The notes beneath the pieces were generated by a model that ran no database searches, was not told the origin of the DNA, and saw only the letters and a program-made list of their open reading frames with translations. Shown here in pieces: positions 13,340-16,319 of a stretch of DNA of 16,319 bases. This DNA is from Bacillota bacterium. GTDB taxonomy: Bacteria > Bacillota > Clostridia > Oscillospirales > Oscillospiraceae. The stretch is taken from contig JAEWML010000193.1 in assembly GCA_023393155.1 (NCBI GenBank), forward strand, positions 1-16,319. The letters are read 5' to 3'. Numbering within the stretch: the stretch's first letter is position 1; each line of letters begins with the position of its first letter. The position numbers were made by a program, and so were the translations under genes.

Positions 13340-14560
13340 TTGTCCGGATTCAACCGGTTCTTTTTAATGAATGCAGAGGACGCAAAACGCTATGCCGCCG
13401 AGGTTCTTGGCTTTTTTGAGCCGGGAGAGGCTCTGCACTGCCGGGAAATTGGAGACGGAAACATCAACTACGTGTTCCGCATCGAGTCTGAGACAAGCGG
13501 GCGCTCCGTTATCATCAAGCAGGCGGACCGGCTGCTTCGTTCCTCCGGCCGCCCGCTGGACGTTCGCCGCAGCAAAATTGAGGCCCGGGCCTTGCAGTTA
13601 GAGGACGCGCTGGCCCCCGGCCTTGTTCCCAAGGTCTACCGCTGCGACGAAATTATGGCGGTGATCGCCTTGGAGGATATCTCCGACTATCACAACCTCC
13701 GAAGCGAGCTGGCAGAAAATCGGGTCTACCCGCACCTTTCCGAAGCCCTCTCTTCCTATCTTGCAGACACGCTTCTGCCGTCCACCGATTTAGTTCTGGA
13801 CCGGCGGGAGAAAAAGGAGCGGGTTTGCTTTTTTACCAATCCGGAGCTGTGCGAAATTACGGAAGATTTGGTGCTGACAGAGCCGTATCACAACTATAAA
13901 AACCGGAACATTGTCACAGCGGGCAACGAAGCCTTCGTGGAAGAAGTTCTATATCGGAACGAGACGCTGAAAGCCGAGGTGGCCAAACTGCGCTGCGCCT
14001 TTATGAACAACGCGCAGGCTCTGCTTCACGGGGATTTGCACACCGGCTCCATTTTTGCAAACGGGCAGGGCGTAAAAATCATCGACCCGGAATTTGCCTT
14101 TTACGGGCCCATGGGCTACGACATCGGAAACGTGATCGGAAACCTGTTCTTTTCCCGGGGAACCAAGGCCTTTACCGCGCCGGACGACGCCGAACCCGCC
14201 GCCGCGCTGGACAGGACAATTTCCGATTTGCACGACAAGACCCGGGAAAAGCTGTCCCGGAAGTACGACGAGCTGGTGGAATTTCCGCTCTACCGCAGCC
14301 CGCAGTTTAAATGCTTCTATCTGGACGGCGTGATGGCGGACGCGATTGGCTACGCGGGCACGGAGCTGATTCGCCGGGTGGTGGGGGACTCCAAGGTTTC
14401 GGAGCTTACCTCCGTGCAGGACTCTGCCCTTCGCGTCTCGATGGAGCGGGCGCTCATCAGGCTGGGGATTTTTCTCATTAAAAACCGGGAGCGCGTTTGC
14501 TCCGGCGCCGAGCTGACCGGGGCGTTCCGGCGCATTCTGGCGGAAGGGGAATGTTTATGA
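13340..14560 (+). CDS. mtnK: S-methyl-5-thioribose kinase (may also act on 5-deoxyribose)
   Basis: This 406-residue cytoplasmic kinase phosphorylates methylthioribose, and in DHAP-shunt organisms also 5-deoxyribose, at C1. It has the MtnK version of the APH/choline-kinase fold. The N-lobe carries EIGDGNINYVF near residues 36-46 and the ATP-site lysine in VIIKQA. The catalytic loop is HGDLHTGSIFA, with His230 and Asp232. The metal-binding segment is IDPEFAFYGP with Asp249. FTNPELCEITE and AELIRR-type segments also match MtnK. Length fits the family (about 400). TTG 13340 is chosen because GGAGGA is correctly spaced; the in-frame ATG at 13367 has no ribosome binding site. The stop overlaps the isomerase start as ATGA, so translation is probably coupled. 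Very secure by family. Confidence 0.93.
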   Translation: MSGFNRFFLMNAEDAKRYAAEVLGFFEPGEALHCREIGDGNINYVFRIESETSGRSVIIKQADRLLRSSGRPLDVRRSKIEARALQLEDALAPGLVPKVYRCDEIMAVIALEDISDYHNLRSELAENRVYPHLSEALSSYLADTLLPSTDLVLDRREKKERVCFFTNPELCEITEDLVLTEPYHNYKNRNIVTAGNEAFVEEVLYRNETLKAEVAKLRCAFMNNAQALLHGDLHTGSIFANGQGVKIIDPEFAFYGPMGYDIGNVIGNLFFSRGTKAFTAPDDAEPAAALDRTISDLHDKTREKLSRKYDELVEFPLYRSPQFKCFYLDGVMADAIGYAGTELIRRVVGDSKVSELTSVQDSALRVSMERALIRLGIFLIKNRERVCSGAELTGAFRRILAEGECL

Positions 14561-15609
14561 CGCGCTGCGACGAAAGTATGCCGTTTTTGCTGCGCTATGA
14601 AAACGTGGCGTGGTATGAAGACGGCGCCGTGCGGATTCTGGACCGGCGGGTTTATCCGGCGGAGGTCCGCTTTGCGGAGTGCCTTACCTATCAGGAGGTC
14701 CGGCAGGCCGTGGCGGACATGGTGACCCAGAGCGCCGGTCCCTACACGGCGGTGGGCATGGGCATGGCCTTGGCGGCCCACCAGTGCCGGGATATGCACA
14801 GTTCCCGGCAGTCTGGCTTTTTGAAGCAAGCCGCCGGCGATTTGGCCCACGCCCGACCCACCACCGCCAATCGGTACGGCATCATCACCAGCCGCTGCGC
14901 GGAGGTGGGCATTCAGGCGCTGGAGGAAGGAAAGGACGCGGCGCAGGCCATATTTGCCTCCACGGTGGAGGCCCTGAACCGGCGGTATACCGTCATGCAG
15001 TTGGTGGGCGACGCCCTTGCGGAGCTGATTCCCCAAAACGGAAGCGTTCTAACCCAGTGCTTCGGTGAGACAATTGTGGGAACGGTGATGCGGGCAGCCC
15101 TGCGGAACAGCAAGGTCTTCCGCGTCTTCTGCGCGGAGACGCGGCCCTATTTGCAGGGGGCGCGGCTGACGGCGGGCTGCTTTGCGGAAATGGGCTTTGA
15201 CACTACGGTGATTACTGACAACATGGCCGCCTACGTCATGGAGCGAGAGGGCATTGACCTGTTCACCTCGGCGGCGGACACCATCGCCCGGGACGGGCAC
15301 ATCGCCAACAAAATCGGCACCTTTCAACTGGCGATTCTTGCAAAGCACTTCGGGATTCCCTATTTTGTCACCGGCATTCCCGATGGGGACAAGCCCGGCG
15401 CAAAGGACATTGTGATGGAACTGCGGGACCCGGCTCAGGTTCTTTCCTGCGGTGGGATTTCCCATGCCGCGCCGGACGTCAAGGCCATTTACCCGTCCTT
15501 TGACGTGACGCCGCCCGAGCTGATCTCCGGCATCGTGACGGACCGGGGCGTGTTTCCCCCGGATGGGCTGGAGCAGTATTTTGACGGGCCGGTGCGGGCC
15601 TTTTATTAA
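14557..15609 (+). CDS. mtnA: Methylthioribose-1-phosphate isomerase family protein (aldose-1-phosphate to ketose-1-phosphate)
   Basis: This 350-residue protein is a member of the eIF2B-like MtnA family and would convert methylthioribose 1-phosphate or 5-deoxyribose 1-phosphate into the ribulose form. Family segments include FAECLTYQEV, ARPTTAN, the Cys motif VLTQCFG with Cys168, AETRPYLQGARLTA, TDNMAA, Asp241 in AADTIARDGHIANKIGT, and FDVTPPELISGIVTDRG. Cys168 and Asp241 align with the catalytic Cys160/Asp240 pair of the B. subtilis enzyme. The surroundings differ: CFGE replaces CNAG, and AADT replaces the usual GADR. ATG 14557 is preferred over ATG 14551 because GGAAGGGGA ends at 14550, and the ATGA overlap with mtnK suits coupling. 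The aldolase follows 13 bases after the stop. Confidence 0.88.
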   Translation: MTRCDESMPFLLRYENVAWYEDGAVRILDRRVYPAEVRFAECLTYQEVRQAVADMVTQSAGPYTAVGMGMALAAHQCRDMHSSRQSGFLKQAAGDLAHARPTTANRYGIITSRCAEVGIQALEEGKDAAQAIFASTVEALNRRYTVMQLVGDALAELIPQNGSVLTQCFGETIVGTVMRAALRNSKVFRVFCAETRPYLQGARLTAGCFAEMGFDTTVITDNMAAYVMEREGIDLFTSAADTIARDGHIANKIGTFQLAILAKHFGIPYFVTGIPDGDKPGAKDIVMELRDPAQVLSCGGISHAAPDVKAIYPSFDVTPPELISGIVTDRGVFPPDGLEQYFDGPVRAFY

Positions 15610-15622
15610 AGGAGGACGCTTT

Positions 15623-16297
15623 ATGCTGATGCAAAAGGAGCGGGAGTTGGTGGCCGAATACGGCAGAAAGCTGAGCGCGGCGGGGCTTTGCCCCGGCACC
15701 AGCGGGAATCTCAGCATTTTCAGCCCGGCTTCCGGGCTGACGGCCATCAGTCCCTCGGGCATGGACTATGACCAGATTCAGCCGGAGGACGTGGTGGTTG
15801 CGGATTTAAACGGGCGCGTGGCGGACGGAAACCGAAAGCCCTCCAGCGAGTGGACCCTCCACGCCGTTTTCTATCAAAACAAGCCGGAAGCACGGGCGGT
15901 GGTTCACACCCATTCCGTTTATTGCACCACCTTTGCCATTTTGGGCGCCCCTCTCCGGGCGGTGCACTACGCCATTGGAGATGCGGGGACAAATGAAGTT
16001 CCCTGCGCACCCTACCGCACCTTCGGAACCCCGGAGCTGGCGCAGGCCGCCATTGCCGCCTGCGGTGGGGGAAACGCTGTTTTGCTTGCAAATCACGGAG
16101 TTGTTGTCTGCGGGGCCGACCTTCCGGGCGCGTACAGCCTTGCCCTCAACCTTGAGTACGTTGCCGAGCTGCAATACCGGGCGCTGTGCGTGGGAACGCC
16201 CAATGTCCTCACCCAAAGCCAGATGGCGCAGGTGCTGGAGCGGTTCCAGTCCTACGGCCAGACACCCGGAGAGGGCGCGGGCTATCTGCATCCATAA
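15623..16297 (+). CDS. Class II aldolase, DHAP-shunt type (Ald2-like)
   Basis: This 224-residue enzyme belongs to the zinc-dependent class II aldolase/adducin family, which includes L-fuculose-1-phosphate aldolase. GTSGNLS (25-31) and SPSGMDY (43-49) form the phosphate-binding site. Glu76 is the catalytic acid/base in SSEWTLH. His95 and His97 (HTHS) and His158 (ANHGV) are the zinc ligands, matching Glu73, His92, His94 and His155 of E. coli FucA. After MtnK and MtnA it would split 5-deoxyribulose 1-phosphate to DHAP and acetaldehyde, or methylthioribulose 1-phosphate to DHAP and methylthioacetaldehyde. AAAGGAGG (15608-15615) is 7 bases before the ATG. MtnB dehydratases share this fold, but no later MtnBCD/WX genes are visible here, so an aldolase fits better. 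The gene is complete and ends 22 bases from the window edge. Confidence 0.85.
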   Translation: MLMQKERELVAEYGRKLSAAGLCPGTSGNLSIFSPASGLTAISPSGMDYDQIQPEDVVVADLNGRVADGNRKPSSEWTLHAVFYQNKPEARAVVHTHSVYCTTFAILGAPLRAVHYAIGDAGTNEVPCAPYRTFGTPELAQAAIAACGGGNAVLLANHGVVVCGADLPGAYSLALNLEYVAELQYRALCVGTPNVLTQSQMAQVLERFQSYGQTPGEGAGYLHP

Positions 16298-16319
16298 AAA
16301 CGGACAATGCCGTATGCTT

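Noticed and set aside
13079..13340. Possible SAM riboswitch upstream of mtnK
   Set aside because: I could not find the conserved core elements of SAM-I or other SAM riboswitch classes, and the predicted leader is only about 75 bases.
1..16319. Mobile element, prophage or CRISPR content
   Set aside because: No transposase, integrase, phage gene, terminal repeats or regularly spaced repeats are visible; all genes are co-oriented metabolic or housekeeping types.

Overview
The window looks like chromosome of an anaerobic, moderately GC-rich member of the Bacillota, probably a gut Clostridia of the Oscillospirales type. The grounds are strong AGGAGG-type ribosome binding sites, several TTG starts, sigma-A style promoters in AT-rich gaps, intrinsic terminators, and the gene families present (tripartite tricarboxylate transporter, split UxaA dehydratase, MtnK/MtnA/class II aldolase). 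The taxonomic call is inference. All supported genes lie on the + strand. I see no tRNA, rRNA, CRISPR array, insertion sequence or phage gene.

Region 1 (1-2040): the tail of an HMG-CoA-lyase-like protein, then the large and small subunits of an aconitase/isopropylmalate-dehydratase family enzyme. Two stacked terminators follow. No leuB or leuA-type gene is visible, so the substrate is open.

Region 2 (2041-6780): an AT-rich control region with a good promoter, an inverted repeat just upstream of it, and several palindromes, one of them a LacI-type operator candidate. It precedes a LacI-family regulator and the tripartite transporter genes tctB, tctC and tctA.

Region 3 (6781-11640): a long hairpin, a membrane protein built of two YcxB-like modules, a split UxaA-type sugar-acid dehydratase (small SAF-domain subunit plus large subunit), a Gfo/Idh/MocA dehydrogenase and an aldo/keto reductase, ending at a strong hairpin. 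With region 2 this reads as regulated uptake and catabolism of a carboxylated sugar or similar organic acid. The downstream kinase and aldolase are not in the window.

Region 4 (11641-13080): a short, divergent cis-prenyltransferase (UppS-like) with changed substrate-binding residues, followed by a small diiron ferritin-like protein and a textbook terminator.

Region 5 (13081-16319): a clear promoter, then methylthioribose kinase, methylthioribose-1-phosphate isomerase-like protein and a class II aldolase in a tight operon. This gene set matches the DHAP shunt, which salvages the 5'-deoxyadenosine and methylthioadenosine by-products of SAM chemistry to DHAP plus an aldehyde. The pathway is known; the isomerase here has non-standard residues around both catalytic positions.

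I found no convincing wholly new system. The best leads are the divergent prenyltransferase with its ferritin-like neighbour, the control region at 2140-2365, the duplicated YcxB protein inside a catabolic operon, and the variant isomerase.
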